Assembly: GCF_005239225.2 (NCBI RefSeq)
Contig: NC_133297.1
Location: 21,799,882-21,863,881, forward strand
DNA from: Populus alba
Taxonomy: Eukaryota > Streptophyta > Magnoliopsida > Malpighiales > Salicaceae
Direction of reading: 5' to 3'
Length of the DNA stretch: 64,000 bases
The notes beneath the pieces were generated by a model that had not been told where the DNA came from, did not search any database, and saw only the letters and a list, made by a program, of their open reading frames with translations. Position numbers and translations under genes: made by a program. Of the stretch, positions 1 through 10,047 are shown piece after piece (the first letter of the stretch is position 1; the number at the start of each line of letters is the position of its first letter).

Positions 1-1546
1 CTATGAGAGTGATTCTCTTGAGTAGTGTGAGGCTACTTGTTTCATATTCCTTGTAATTCTTCGTTTTTGCAATAAAGTTGTTAGAATTCTTTTCCTCTGT
101 CAATATTTTTCTATTGTCTTTCATATCGTGTTCATTAGTTTACACAAATTGTTCCTTTGCTTAATATCATTTGACATTACAATGTATAACTGGAAAATAA
201 GTAACATGGATGAGCAAATTGACCTAGCTTCTATCTACACCTGAAGAATTCATCTCAATTCTTGACAAGTTGGGAGAGATCTTCACCGATATCAATAAAG
301 TATATAGTTGAAATTGATGTTTTTCTTAGAGATATAGGAAACAAAGGCTTTGCCCCCTCTTTAAACAATAATAAATGAATTGATCCTCAAATGTAAAAGT
401 TGTCACTAAACATTAGTGAAAAAGGCTTGGACCTAATCTTCTGTGCAGCATATTGTATTAATGAGTATAAATTTATTAAGCATTGGCTTAGATCAAATTC
501 CCTCGACAGTTATGAAAGGATTGGAAATCTTGCTCAAATGATGGTCAGATATCAGTCTAAAAATTTGGCTAACCCACATCCAAACATGGTCATATAGTCA
601 TAACACATAACTATGCATCAATATGCACTTGTGTTTATGAATTTTAGGATGTGCCCAACAGGTATTCAAAATATAGGTCCCCCTGCTAAAGTCTATAGTA
701 CTAGACTTCGTAAAAAGATGAAAAATAAAGAAAGGGCTCACTTTGAGGCTCATTACCAAAAAGAGTTAGACAATGCATGGCTCAAATGACTAGTTTACTC
801 AAGCAACTCCCATAAACGCAGTCAGGTGAAGGGACATTCAGTCAACAGTCGACTTCGTTACCACCACGAGCAACCCTTGTTATCATTGACCCATAAAACT
901 TGAAGACAAATCCCATCGCCAGACCACAAGGAACAACAAGCATCTTGATGACTCGCTCAATTATACCTGCTCAAGATCTAACTAGGGGGAATCCCACCGA
1001 ATTAAATCTTCTAGTCACCCTGAACAAGATAAATGGGTTGCCTGGAAGGAAAGGTTGAGAGTTGTTAAGAGATTTAACATCTATGACCCGATTAGAGCAA
1101 CTGAGATATGCCTTGTACTGAATGTAGTTGTACCCAAAGGGTTTAGAGTGTTGAAGTTCATCAAGTACACAGGGTTAGAATGTCCTAATACACACCTAAG
1201 GTCATATTACAATAAAATAGTGAAGCTCATACACAATGACAAGTTGCTCATCCATTTCTTCCAAGACAACTTGATTGGTTCCGCCTTAAGCTTGTATATA
1301 ACTTTAGATACTACTAGGGTTAAGAAATGGAGCAATCTCAACAATGCTTTCTTACTAGCTTTCTTCATGGAATTGCTGAAAATTTAAAAGAAAATGATGA
1401 TATGTTTATCAAAATGAGAAATCATATAATATAAACTAAGTGAGCAGCAATTAACTGTTGCAGAACAAATTTGAAATTCTTAAGTTGATTTGACAATCCT
1501 CTACTAACCCCTCAAATCCTATCCTTCCAATCCAACCCTCCAATAG
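1..1546 (+). pseudogene. Ty3/gypsy gag relic (retrotransposon gag domain)
   Basis: Broken remnant of a plant Ty3/gypsy gag gene. The clearest part is 1055-1387, where an open stretch of 110 residues contains the FIKYTGLECPNTHLRSYY-type core and the DKLLIHFFQDNL and KKWSNLNNAF segments typical of the plant retrotransposon gag domain (Pfam Retrotrans_gag). A weaker upstream gag-like stretch (400-597) and a K/R-rich piece near 700-780 fit the N-terminal part, with stops and frameshifts between. Just past the core the reading jumps to MELLKI, a motif that normally lies further along, so an internal deletion is likely. Bases 1-399 are AT-rich with nothing I can name. The remnant is cut at 1546 by the LTR of the next element. 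No protein is expected from it. Confidence 0.7.
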
Positions 1547-1886
1547 TGGGGACACCAGACCCACGCCGCAAACTAAACAAGTATATGGATGGAGACGATG
1601 TAGGATGGCCCAGCTTGTCATGCTCTGGTTAGGAGACTAAGCTCATTTAAGCCTATCTCATTATTATTTTATTTATTTGAAATTATTTAGGTTAAACAGT
1701 TTGATTTGATGGGTCGAGCCCAATAACAAGATGTTTTAGGGTTTACTATTTATATGTTCCTCTATCATTTTGTGAGACAGTTTTGATGATTAATGAAAAT
1801 ATTGCAAACTTTGCATATCATCAATCTCCTTTCTTATCTTCTTTAGCATTTTTTTTTCTTGCTTTAATTATTATTATTTATTGTCA
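1547..1886 (+). repeat. 5' LTR of the chromovirus-like element
   Basis: Begins TGGGGACACCAGACCC and matches 7930-8297 along almost its full length. Shared blocks include CTCTGGTTAGGAGACTAAGC, AAACAGTTTGATTTGAT and GATGATTAATGAAAATATT. The 3' edge is placed by where the two copies stop matching, near TTGTCA, about 11 bp before the PBS-like site, and is uncertain by roughly 10 bp. Confidence 0.85.
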
Positions 1887-1897
1887 CGTATCAAATT

Positions 1898-1910
1898 TGG
1901 TATCTGAACA
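1898..1910 (+). promoter_or_regulatory. Primer-binding site, decayed (tRNA-iMet type)
   Basis: TGGTATCTGAACA follows the 5' LTR and resembles the usual plant PBS TGGTATCAGAGC, complementary to the 3' end of initiator tRNA-Met. It carries mismatches. Position right after the LTR supports the call. Confidence 0.6.
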
Positions 1911-3156
1911 TGACTTTTAATTGTTCTTACAATTAAACAATCCATATGTTTATGCTTAAACCTAGATCTAGTTTGATCTAACAAAAAAGCATATTGTTCT
2001 GATTAAAAAAAAAAAACATTGTTCATCACACTATTTATCATCACCAACAGTGATTTTTAGCAGCGGCGCCTCAGCCAATCACAACGGCAGACCCACCACC
2101 AAGAAGACCTACATATCAATCCCACCCCGCGATCAACAATTCTACATCAATGTCGATAATAGCCAACAATCATAGACACAAGTACACATCGATTTACTGC
2201 TTACAAGAACCCGCAGCACCACAACCACAACAAGTCTTTGTTTTTAGCAACCCAAATCAGCGTTACAAACCATCTGTCACAACCATAACTGACTCGCACT
2301 CTCCAGCAGCAGCACTAGCCACAACACCACCATCCACGGTACCCTCGCCTTTAGCAGCAACAACGGATCAAAGCATTAACAGGCCCCTATCCAGTAGCGA
2401 CACTACAACCCCTTCCCTTGCACCGCTGGGCCCAAGCAGAATCAAGAAGCCCCGTTTCTTATGCCATCGCCGTCAACAGTGGCGATAGATCATAGGAGGT
2501 AAGGAAGAAGGAAACAGAATTGCAAAATAATTAACCCTACCATATCAGTGCCACATCACCTACCACGTTAGTACTCCAAGGCAGCATCTGCGTCATTAGC
2601 CACATCAGCGCCACATCACATTACACACCAGTACCTCGAGTCAGCATATGTGTCAGCAGCCACGTCACCATATTCTACCACATCATCCTTCACTGCCACA
2701 TCACCTGGCTAGAAATTCTTTTACCAATTAAATATCATCATTCCTGGTATGCTTTTACACTTGTTAACCAAGATTTAACATGAATATTATTCTTTGTGCT
2801 TACCCATAAATAAGTTACAAAGCCCGCCTTGCAAATTGAATTATCTTAATTTTGGGCTTGTTTATTGGCATTGAGTATCTAATCCTTTTAATTAATTGTG
2901 GAGCTTGGTTAAATTTGTGGGAAAACTAAAACATTGTGTTTGGATTACTTATGTGCATTTAGAGGACTTACATTACTTGCTTGTGAATTTTCCTGGTTTA
3001 GTTTGTCATTACTTAGTCTCTAAGAAAACAAAAATCAGCTATAATTTTATTTTGTGTTTTTACTTGCAAGTGTTATTTGTGATCTCAGTCTTAGGATTAG
3101 TTTTTGCATGCATTTATGTAGTGGTCGTCTAGCACACAATTTAAAAGTCATACTAT
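1911..3156 (+). other. Untranslated leader of the chromovirus-like element
   Basis: Lies between the PBS and the gag start. It holds a C/A-rich part (about 2050-2700) rich in CCAC and CAGC words, which gives a Pro/Thr/Ser-rich open stretch (2150-2488) that looks like composition rather than a gene, and then T-rich sequence. No domain is recognisable. Confidence 0.5.
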
Positions 3157-4300
3157 CATGGACCTGAATTCTAGTAATGTTCTTAGAGATATTCAAGAGC
3201 AATTACAACTTATGTAAACTAAAATGAGCAACATGTCCAATCAAATGAACAACCTTTCTAGTAGGATGGAGTCTATAAAAACTTTACAAGTAAGATAGTC
3301 TAGTGAGAGTAAGCATTCTAATGACAATCATAGGAATCCTCAAAGACCAGTTCCCCATAGGAACCGCTACCATAACCAACACCAGGGTCACAATGACTTT
3401 GATGACCCTAACGATAGTGAGCGTTCCAATGATTATTGTCAAACACCAGCTAATCATAGGAACCGCCATTACAACCACAATCAAGGTCATCACGATTACG
3501 ATGACCCTGACGAGTCATAAGGCATATCAAGGTAGAAGCCCCAACTTTTGAGGGTCGACTTGACCCGTGGATCTTTGATAGATGGATCCATGACAGATGG
3601 ATCCATGACATAGATCAATTCTTTGGCTGGTATAATCTATCTGAGAATAAGAGGGTATGATTTGTAAAGATAAAACTTAGTGGAACCGCTCAGCTCTATT
3701 GGGAAAGTGTAGAAGAGTCTTTGATTAGGAGAGGTCAACCTCCTATTACTGATTGGGTTGAATGAATACTAAGTTAGAAAAAAAGTATTTGCCTCGTTCT
3801 TATAGAGGAAATCTTTTGGACCAGTGGAATAACTTGAGGCAAGGAGGCAAGTCTGTAAATGAATATGTGGCATAATTTGATGAGTATAGGATGAGGTGTG
3901 CAATCAGGGAGGATGAAGTAATGACCCCAAGTAGATTTAAAAAATGCTTACATGATAACCTTAAAAGAGAGGTTGTGCTTAGAGGTGTTTCCACCCTTGA
4001 TGAAGCTTATATCTTAGTACAAAATTATGACTTGGTAACAAAAAGCCAATAAAGAAGACGTCAGGACACTTGTAGTACCCCTTATAGATCTCAACCTGGT
4101 AGTAATAACTCCATTTTGGGTTCCCCACCTCATAAACCCAATCCTTTGATTTTCTAGATACCTAGAGAAGACAAAGGTAAAGGTATTTTTCATGACGTAC
4201 CTAAGATAACCTCAAGAATTCAATGTTTTAAGTGTCAGGGTTTTGGTCATATTTCCTCTAGTTGCCCTAATAAGACCTTGTTCATCAAGGGGCAATAGGA
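3157..4300 (+). pseudogene. gag of the chromovirus-like element, with zinc knuckle
   Basis: Starts with a plausible Met at 3159 (MDLNSSN). An N-terminal region repeats NQMNNLSSRM-like coiled sequence. An arginine/asparagine/histidine-rich linker follows (3300-3530). The gag core reads through FFGWYNLSENKRV, KLSGTAQLYWE, LEKKYLPRSYRGNLLDQWNNLRQG and LHDNLKREVVLRG, with stops in between. A CCHC zinc knuckle, CFKCQGFGHISSSC, is intact at about 4228-4270. Several W and Q codons have become stops. Decayed structural gene of the element. Confidence 0.8.
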
Positions 4301-4900
4301 TATGGGTGAAGAAGATAATTGTGATGATAAGGTATATGAACACAATCTCAATGATTTTCAGGATCTAAATGATAAGGAGGATGAGTCCAACTTGCTAGGA
4401 TGTGTTAGGTTTATATCCACTCAAATCAAGACAATCAGGTTAAGTGTGGTTAGATGTACTTTAACACAACCTAAAGGAACTAAGGATTGGAGAAGGACTA
4501 CTTTTTTTTACATTTACATTAAATATGGAGATAAAGGGTGTAAGATCATCATAGACAGTGGTAGTTGTATCAATGCAGTTTCCTCGGGTAATGTATCTTG
4601 CTTAAGCTTAAAGTTTGTTCCACTCCCTAAACCCTATAGTGTGTCCTAGGTTAATGATACATCTATAGCGGTCAAAAAGAGATGTCTTTTTCCCATAAAG
4701 ATCTTGGACTATCATGATGAAATTTGGTGTGATGTCATTCTCATGGATGTAGGGCACGTCATTTTAGGTAGGCCTTGGTTATATGATTTGGATGTTACAA
4801 TCTTTGGACAATCAAATTCTTCTTCATTCACTTTCAAGGTAAAAAAATCAACTTATTGGATTACCTCCAAGGTATAATGATAATAGTCCAAAGAAGAATA
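4301..4900 (+). pseudogene. Aspartic protease region
   Basis: An open stretch of 115 residues (4302-4649) ends in the protease active-site segment IIIDSGSCINAVSS (catalytic D in DSG) at about 4546-4590. It continues after a stop with DYHDEIWCDVILMDVGHVILG and RPWLYDLDV, the C-terminal half of a plant gypsy retropepsin. The stop at 4648 separates the halves. Acts in Gag-Pol cleavage in live elements; inactive here. Confidence 0.8.
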
Positions 4901-5109
4901 AAGTGAAAGAAAGAGTGCTTAACATAACAAGTCCTAGGGAGTTTGATAAGGAGATCTGTGAGGAGTCTGTTGTGTTTGTTGTAGTGGCTAAGAAGATTGT
5001 AGAAAACTTTTTTGAAGAGCCACCTGAAGAGGTAAGAGAAGTGTTGAAAAAATTTCTAAATGTTTTCCCATCTAAACTACCTAATGCTTCACCCCCTATG
5101 TGTGATGTT

Positions 5110-6360
5110 TAACACACCATAGATTTTGTCTCTTGTGCCACATTACCAAACTTGCCTCACTATAGGATGAACCCGAGTGAACATGCTGAATTACAAAGGT
5201 GAGTGTGTGAGTTGTTACAAAAGGGATTTGTACAAGAGAGTTTGAGCTCTTGTGCAGTACCTCCACTGTTAACACCTAAGAAAGATGGATAATGAAGAAT
5301 GTGTATAGATAATCGAGCCATCAATAGGATTACAATCGAGTATCGTTTTCCAATTCCTCAATTGGATGATATACTAGATATGATGGCATGAGCCCAAATC
5401 TTCTCTAAGATTGACTTGAAGAGTGGGTATCATCAAATTAGGATCCGTTCGGGAGATGAGTGGAAAACGACATTTAAGACTAAGGATGATTTATATGAAT
5501 GGCTAATCATGCCTTTTAGCCTTTTCAATACACCAAGCACTTTTATTAGAGTAATGACACAAGTGCTTAAGCCATTTATGGGAAAGTTCTTGTTGGTATA
5601 CTTTGATGATATTCTTATTTATAGCAAAACCAAGAAAGAGCATTTCGATCACCTTATTCAAGTTTGTACCACCCTAAGAAAGGCAAGTTTGTTTGCAAAT
5701 GTCAAAAAGTGTTCCTTCTTTACAGATCAAGTGGTCTTTGTAGGGTTTATAGTATCATAAAAAAGAGTCTCTACTAACCCCTAGAAAGTCCAAGCAATAG
5801 TAGATTAGCCTGAGCCTAAAACTATTCATGAGGTTCGTAATTTTCATTGGTTTGCGACTTTCTATCGTCGTTTCATTAAGAGATTTAGCACCATCATATC
5901 GCATATTACAGATTGTTTGAAACAAGGTGAGTTTTAGTGGAGTAAAGGAGATACTAGGGCATTTGAGGAGGTTAAGAAGATGATGACGAAGGCCCTAGTA
6001 ATGCGGCTACCTAATTTTACTAAGGTATTTGAAGTAGAATGTGATGCTTTGTATCGGTGGAGTACTTAGTCAAGAACGTCACCATATAGCCTACTTTAGT
6101 GAGAAACTTAATGAGGCAAAACAAATATACTTAACTTATGATGAGTTTTATGTGGTGGTTTAGGCCTTGTGCTATTGACGTCATTACTTATTACCACAAG
6201 AGTTTGTTCTTCACTCTGACCATGAGACCCTTTGCTATTTTAACTCCCAAAAGAAGCTCGATCATAGGCCTAGTCATTGGATTGAATATTTGCAAGCATA
6301 CTCATTTGTTTTGAAACATAAATCTGGAATAGAGAATAAAGCTGCAAATGCTTTGAGTCG
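5110..6360 (+). pseudogene. Reverse transcriptase-RNase H region
   Basis: RT motifs in order: [53 protein letters not shown], then the catalytic YFDDILIYS at about 5601-5627. A stop at 5758 follows VGFIVS. The connection domain continues ([15 protein letters not shown]), and RNase H reads VFEVECDAL, then after a +1/-1 shift near 6045 IGGVLSQERHHIAYFSEKLN, and HSDHETLCYF. Stops replace the W, Q or G found in intact relatives, for example at 5290-5294, 5389, 5935, 6162 and 6177. Cannot encode a working enzyme. Confidence 0.85.
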
Positions 6361-7606
6361 TCAGGTAACGCTGTTATCTGTAATGAGTTTTGAAGTCACA
6401 GGATTTGAGAGACTCAAAGAGGAGTATGAATCTTGCTTAGAATTTGAAGAAATATACTTGACATTGAAGGATGAGAATCACCATGTTATAAATGGTTATC
6501 ACCTCCAAGATGGATACTTATTTCAGGATAATAAGCTTTGTATCCTGAAAACATCCGTGTGTGAATTTTTGATAAGGGAGATTCATGTTGGAGGTCTCTC
6601 AGGACATTTTAGAATGAATATAACCATCGAAGAGGTGGAACGTCAGTTTTTCTGGTCTAGTTTGAAAAGAGATGTCACCAAATTGGTAGGTCAATATCGA
6701 ACTTGCCAACTAACTAAGCATAGAAAACAAAATGGTAGTCTTTACACCCCATTGCCCGTTCCCACTTGCCCTTGGCAAGATGTAAGCATGGATTTTGTGC
6801 TTGGGCTTCCACGTACTGCAAAAAAACATGATTCTATTTTTGTTGTTGTTGACCGCTTCTTTAAGATGAGCCATTTTATTCCTTGTACCAAGACCACAAA
6901 TGCTTCCAGAGTTGTAAAACTCTATTTTGATGAGATTGTCAAGTTGTATGGTCTTCCCCAAACCATAGTTTCAGATAGAGATGTTAGATTTACAAGTTAT
7001 TTCTAGAAAACCCTTTGGCATGTGGTGGGAACCAAATTGAAGTTTTCTACTGCTCATCACCCCCAAATTGATGGTCAAACTAAGGTAGTTAACAAGAGTT
7101 TAGGCAACCTTTTAATGTGTCTAGTGAGTAATCATAATAGGAATTAAGATCTGATTCTTCTTACGACCCAGTTTGCCTATAATAGCTTTGTCAATAGGTT
7201 AATAGGCATGAGTCCCTTTGAAGTTGTACATGGTTACAAGCCTAGGAAACCTTTAGACCTTCTTCTTATGTCCCTCTATGCTAGAGTGTCTGAGTCGGCC
7301 AAGTATTTTGCATGTAGAATTCACGATTTGCATATTAAGATCACTTAACATATTCAAGCAAGTAATGCGCAATATAAACTTCAAGCTGATTTACATAGAC
7401 GACATAATGAGTTTAATATGGGAGACTATGTTATGATACGAATTAGACCCGAACAGTTACATTCAGGAGCTAATAAAAAATTACATGCACGTAGTGCCGA
7501 GCCTTTCAAAGTGCTACAACGGGTTGGTCCAAATGCTTATGTTCTTGATTTACCACATGATTTTGCTATTAGCTCTACATTTAACATTGAGGATCTAGTT
7601 GCATAA
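6290..7606 (+). pseudogene. Integrase region
   Basis: The longest open part (6290-7006) begins in the end of RNase H (KHKSGIENKAANALSR) and runs through the integrase HHCC zinc domain (the H...H part and CQLTKHRK; the first Cys of the pair is read as R) into the catalytic core: DVSMDFVLGLPRT (first D) and IVSDRDVRFTS (second D). A stop at 7004 interrupts the core. The frame continues with HHPQIDGQTKVVNKSL (catalytic E region, here K), YNSFVNRLIGMSPFEVVHGYKP and the C-terminal GDYVMIRIRPEQ / AEPFKVLQRVGPNAYVLDL (7418-7606). Replacement of the DDE glutamate region and the stops make it inactive. Confidence 0.85.
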
Positions 7607-7609
7607 CAT

Positions 7610-7929
7610 AAGTCACTTCCTATTCCAAATGATCCATTTAAGATACCATTTAACCCCCCTCCTAATGATCCTATTGAAACCTCTATCCCTTTCACCTTGA
7701 CATCAACACAAAAGGATAATATTGATGCTATTCTGGATGAACAAGTTGTTTTTAACATGAATGGTGAGATTCAACGGTTTCTAGTTTGCTTAGTGGGTCA
7801 ACCAGACTCAGATTGCACTTGGATCACTAAAGATACTTTGCAACTTAATACAAATCTTTGAGAGTACTATCAGAGCCAGCCAGTGCTACACTCGACGGGG
7901 TCGAGTTTCTCCAACCCCGGGAAAGTTGG
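7610..7929 (+). pseudogene. C-terminal chromodomain-like tail and polypurine tract
   Basis: After a stop at the end of the integrase the same frame continues with a Pro-rich linker and FLVCLVGQPDSDCTWI, a chromodomain-like segment at the C terminus of plant chromovirus integrases. It ends at a stop near 7860, with TGSSF beyond. The bases before the 3' LTR (GGGAAAGTTGG, about 7919-7929) are the likely polypurine tract for plus-strand priming. Confidence 0.6.
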
Positions 7930-8297
7930 TGGGGACATCAGACCCACACAACAAAATACACGAGTATATGGACGGAGACGACATAGGATGACCCAATCTG
8001 TCACGCTCTGGTTAGGAGACTAAGCCCATTTAGGCCCATCTCATTGTCATTTTATTTATTTAAAATTATTTATATTAAACAGTTTGATTTGATAGGCCAA
8101 GTCCAATAACGAGATGTTTTAGGATTTACTATTTATATGTTTCTCTTTCATTTTATGAGACAATTTTGATGATTAATGAAAATATTACAGACTTTGAATA
8201 TCACCAATCCCTTTCTTTTTCTTTTTTATTAGCTTTTTTTTAAAAAAAAAAAATCTTTTCTTTTCTTGTTTTAATTATTATTATTTATTATTTCGCA
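7930..8297 (+). repeat. 3' LTR of the chromovirus-like element
   Basis: Begins TGGGGACATCAGACCC, matching the 5' LTR start. It shares the same order of blocks to about TTATTATTTATT and probably ends TTTCGCA. It is slightly longer than the 5' copy because of a poly(A)/poly(T) expansion near 8235-8260. Confidence 0.85.
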
Positions 8298-8996
8298 CCA
8301 TCCAACCCTCACTGACCACATAAAACTCACTCTCCCCTGGCCTCCCCTTCCATCAATCAAGCTAAAGATGATTAGACAATTATCAATCAATCAGATTGCT
8401 GGCTGTACCTTGATTTTAAATAATCAATATAATGCCGGACTAATGCATTATGAACATGTTTGTGATATGAGAAATGTTGACAGAGGTGACAGCACTTGTT
8501 GTGCTAGTTGAAGGAGAAGTAACAGTGTCGGTACGTTCACGGTAATGTTCGTCATCTCAGCATAACTGTGGTGTTGACTTAAGTTAAAGCAACTTTGGCT
8601 TTCAACAATCACAAACTCTTCTCATGATAGGAGTTATATTTCTTAAGCTCCAGGAATATATAAAAACCACAAATAAATGTTGCAATTTATCCACTTAAAA
8701 ATTGAAGCAAAAGAGCATGCTAGATAAGGCGTCGTCTTCAATAATCATATTCAAGTATGGAAAATCGTGCACAGAGAGGCTTGAAACATCTTCACTTCTC
8801 AATTCGTGCCAATTTTAAGACACCATTCTGCTGTCTTAATCCAAAGAAATACTACTAAACTACACTGGATTACACCAACAAACAAATCTAACAAAAGCAG
8901 CATTGTCTTCAAGGCATCGATTTCCCAATTCTAAAAAAAAAAATTCAAACTTTTTGAAAACCCAGTAACATCATCGCAAGATAAATAGCAAAGTAC
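8298..8996. other. Intergenic DNA
   Basis: No coding potential that I can support. An acceptor-like site at 8931-8932 on the minus strand would allow a tiny third exon for the gene fragment next door (stop at 8909-8911), but nothing like the missing part of that protein is found here. Confidence 0.5.
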
Positions 8997-9264
8997 CTGC
9001 TACAGCCATGATAAATAGCAAGATCATCAAGAGCACTCAAAGCAACATCACCCGTGACTGTATCCGACACAAAAGACACTGCCTTTCGACCAAATGATTT
9101 GCTCTTTCCTTCATCCAAGGACTTCACTCCACTACCGATGCAAAATTAAAAGCAGTAAATTAGAATAAAAGGGTGGGTTATTGCTAAAAGAGAAACGTTA
9201 GTTACCTCCGAATTTGGGAAGCTTGGGAGCCCTTGAACAAGGAAATAAATCTTCTCGCCAACAT
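8997..9264 (-). pseudogene. 5' fragment of a COA1-like mitochondrial protein gene
   Basis: Two exons join cleanly on the minus strand. Exon 1 runs 9264-9206 and starts MLARRFISLFKGSQ, an Arg-rich amphipathic N terminus that looks like a mitochondrial presequence; its donor is GTAAC. Exon 2 runs 9131-8997 (acceptor GGTAG, donor GTACTT) and gives KSFGRKAVSFV and ALSALDDLAIYHGCSR. The phases match, giving 64 codons plus two bases. This resembles, from memory, the start of plant proteins of the cytochrome-oxidase-assembly COA1-like family, whose single membrane segment lies here. In this copy polar residues (S, D, D) interrupt that segment. The longer C-terminal part is missing; the next possible exon stops after seven codons. 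I read it as a truncated copy. The family name is tentative. Confidence 0.5.
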
Positions 9265-10047
9265 CTCTCTCTTAGGATTTGCACAAATGGCATTTGGGTT
9301 TCGCTACACCGATTTGCTGTTTGGGATTTAGCGGCACCGATTGGTCAACGTCGCCATAAACAACGTTATAATTTGGAGCATAGCAAAGACAGGCTGCGAA
9401 CTCAATGTGGTCTGCTGGAAAGTCAGATTGAAAGAGAGAAGGAAATCACGAGTCGAAAACTGACTCAGTTGTCTTCTTTGCCGGGCGGATTATCTGCAAT
9501 AAGAGCCAGAGGCCCATTATGGAAAAGCCTAAGTGAGTAGACTTTGGTGGAAGGGACTTAACTTATGGTTTGCAAAACTACAAGGACTAAATTATAAAAC
9601 CATACACAATACAGAGACTAAATCATAGAATTTAATCAGCACAAGATATATCTTTTTTTCCATAGTTTCATTACAAGAGCAACAATGGAAAATAAATAAA
9701 TAAATAAAATGCTGCATTTTCTATCAACAAATATGGAATCAAAATCTTTCTCGAGTAATATTTTCTTTTCTTACAGCTCTTCATTCATCAACATCACTGG
9801 ACAGCATAAATGGCAACCTAGTGCCCTGTTCTTCTTCCACTCTCCCATGCCGATCCACCATCACTGATTTGCTTGAAGGGAAACCATGCTCGAACTCGAT
9901 TATTAAATAAATATATATAATCAAGAATGAGAAATGTAGATACAACGCGATAAGCCTCGAAGTTCAGTCTTTCTACAGCCGTTGTAATGAGTACAGAAAG
10001 CAATGAAGCCAACAAGATAAGAGTCTGCAGTAAAAGAGAGAAGGAAA
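9265..10047. other. Upstream region of the fragment and 3'UTR side of the DUF946 gene
   Basis: No independent gene. An open stretch on the plus strand (9214-9540) overlaps the minus-strand exon 1 and has no recognisable domain. The part from about 9650 to 10047 is T/A-rich and is probably the 3'UTR and polyadenylation zone of the minus-strand gene that ends at 10048. Confidence 0.4.

Larger units (their letters stand above)
1547..8297 (+). mobile_element. Degenerate Ty3/gypsy chromovirus-like LTR retrotransposon
   Basis: Complete outline of an LTR retrotransposon in the sense orientation: 5' LTR, PBS-like site, gag with zinc knuckle, protease, RT, RNase H, integrase, a C-terminal chromodomain-like tail, purine-rich tract and 3' LTR. 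Domain order PR-RT-RH-IN is diagnostic of Ty3/gypsy. The end of pol (FLVCLVGQPDSDCTWI, then a TGSSF tail) resembles the chromodomain tail of plant chromoviruses. The coding region has many in-frame stops and at least one frameshift near 6045, so it is not autonomous. Length about 6.75 kb. It interrupts the gag relic on its left. Confidence 0.85.

Noticed and set aside
2150..2488. 112-residue Pro/Thr/Ser-rich gene
   Set aside because: Lies in the leader of a dead retrotransposon, shows only biased composition, and has no domain.
3284..3551. Overlapping hydrophobic proteins on both strands
   Set aside because: Other-frame readings of the Arg/Asn/His-rich gag linker of the chromovirus-like element.
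9214..9540. Plus-strand gene of 108 residues
   Set aside because: Overlaps the well-supported minus-strand exon 1 of the COA1-like fragment. No domain or splice support on this strand.
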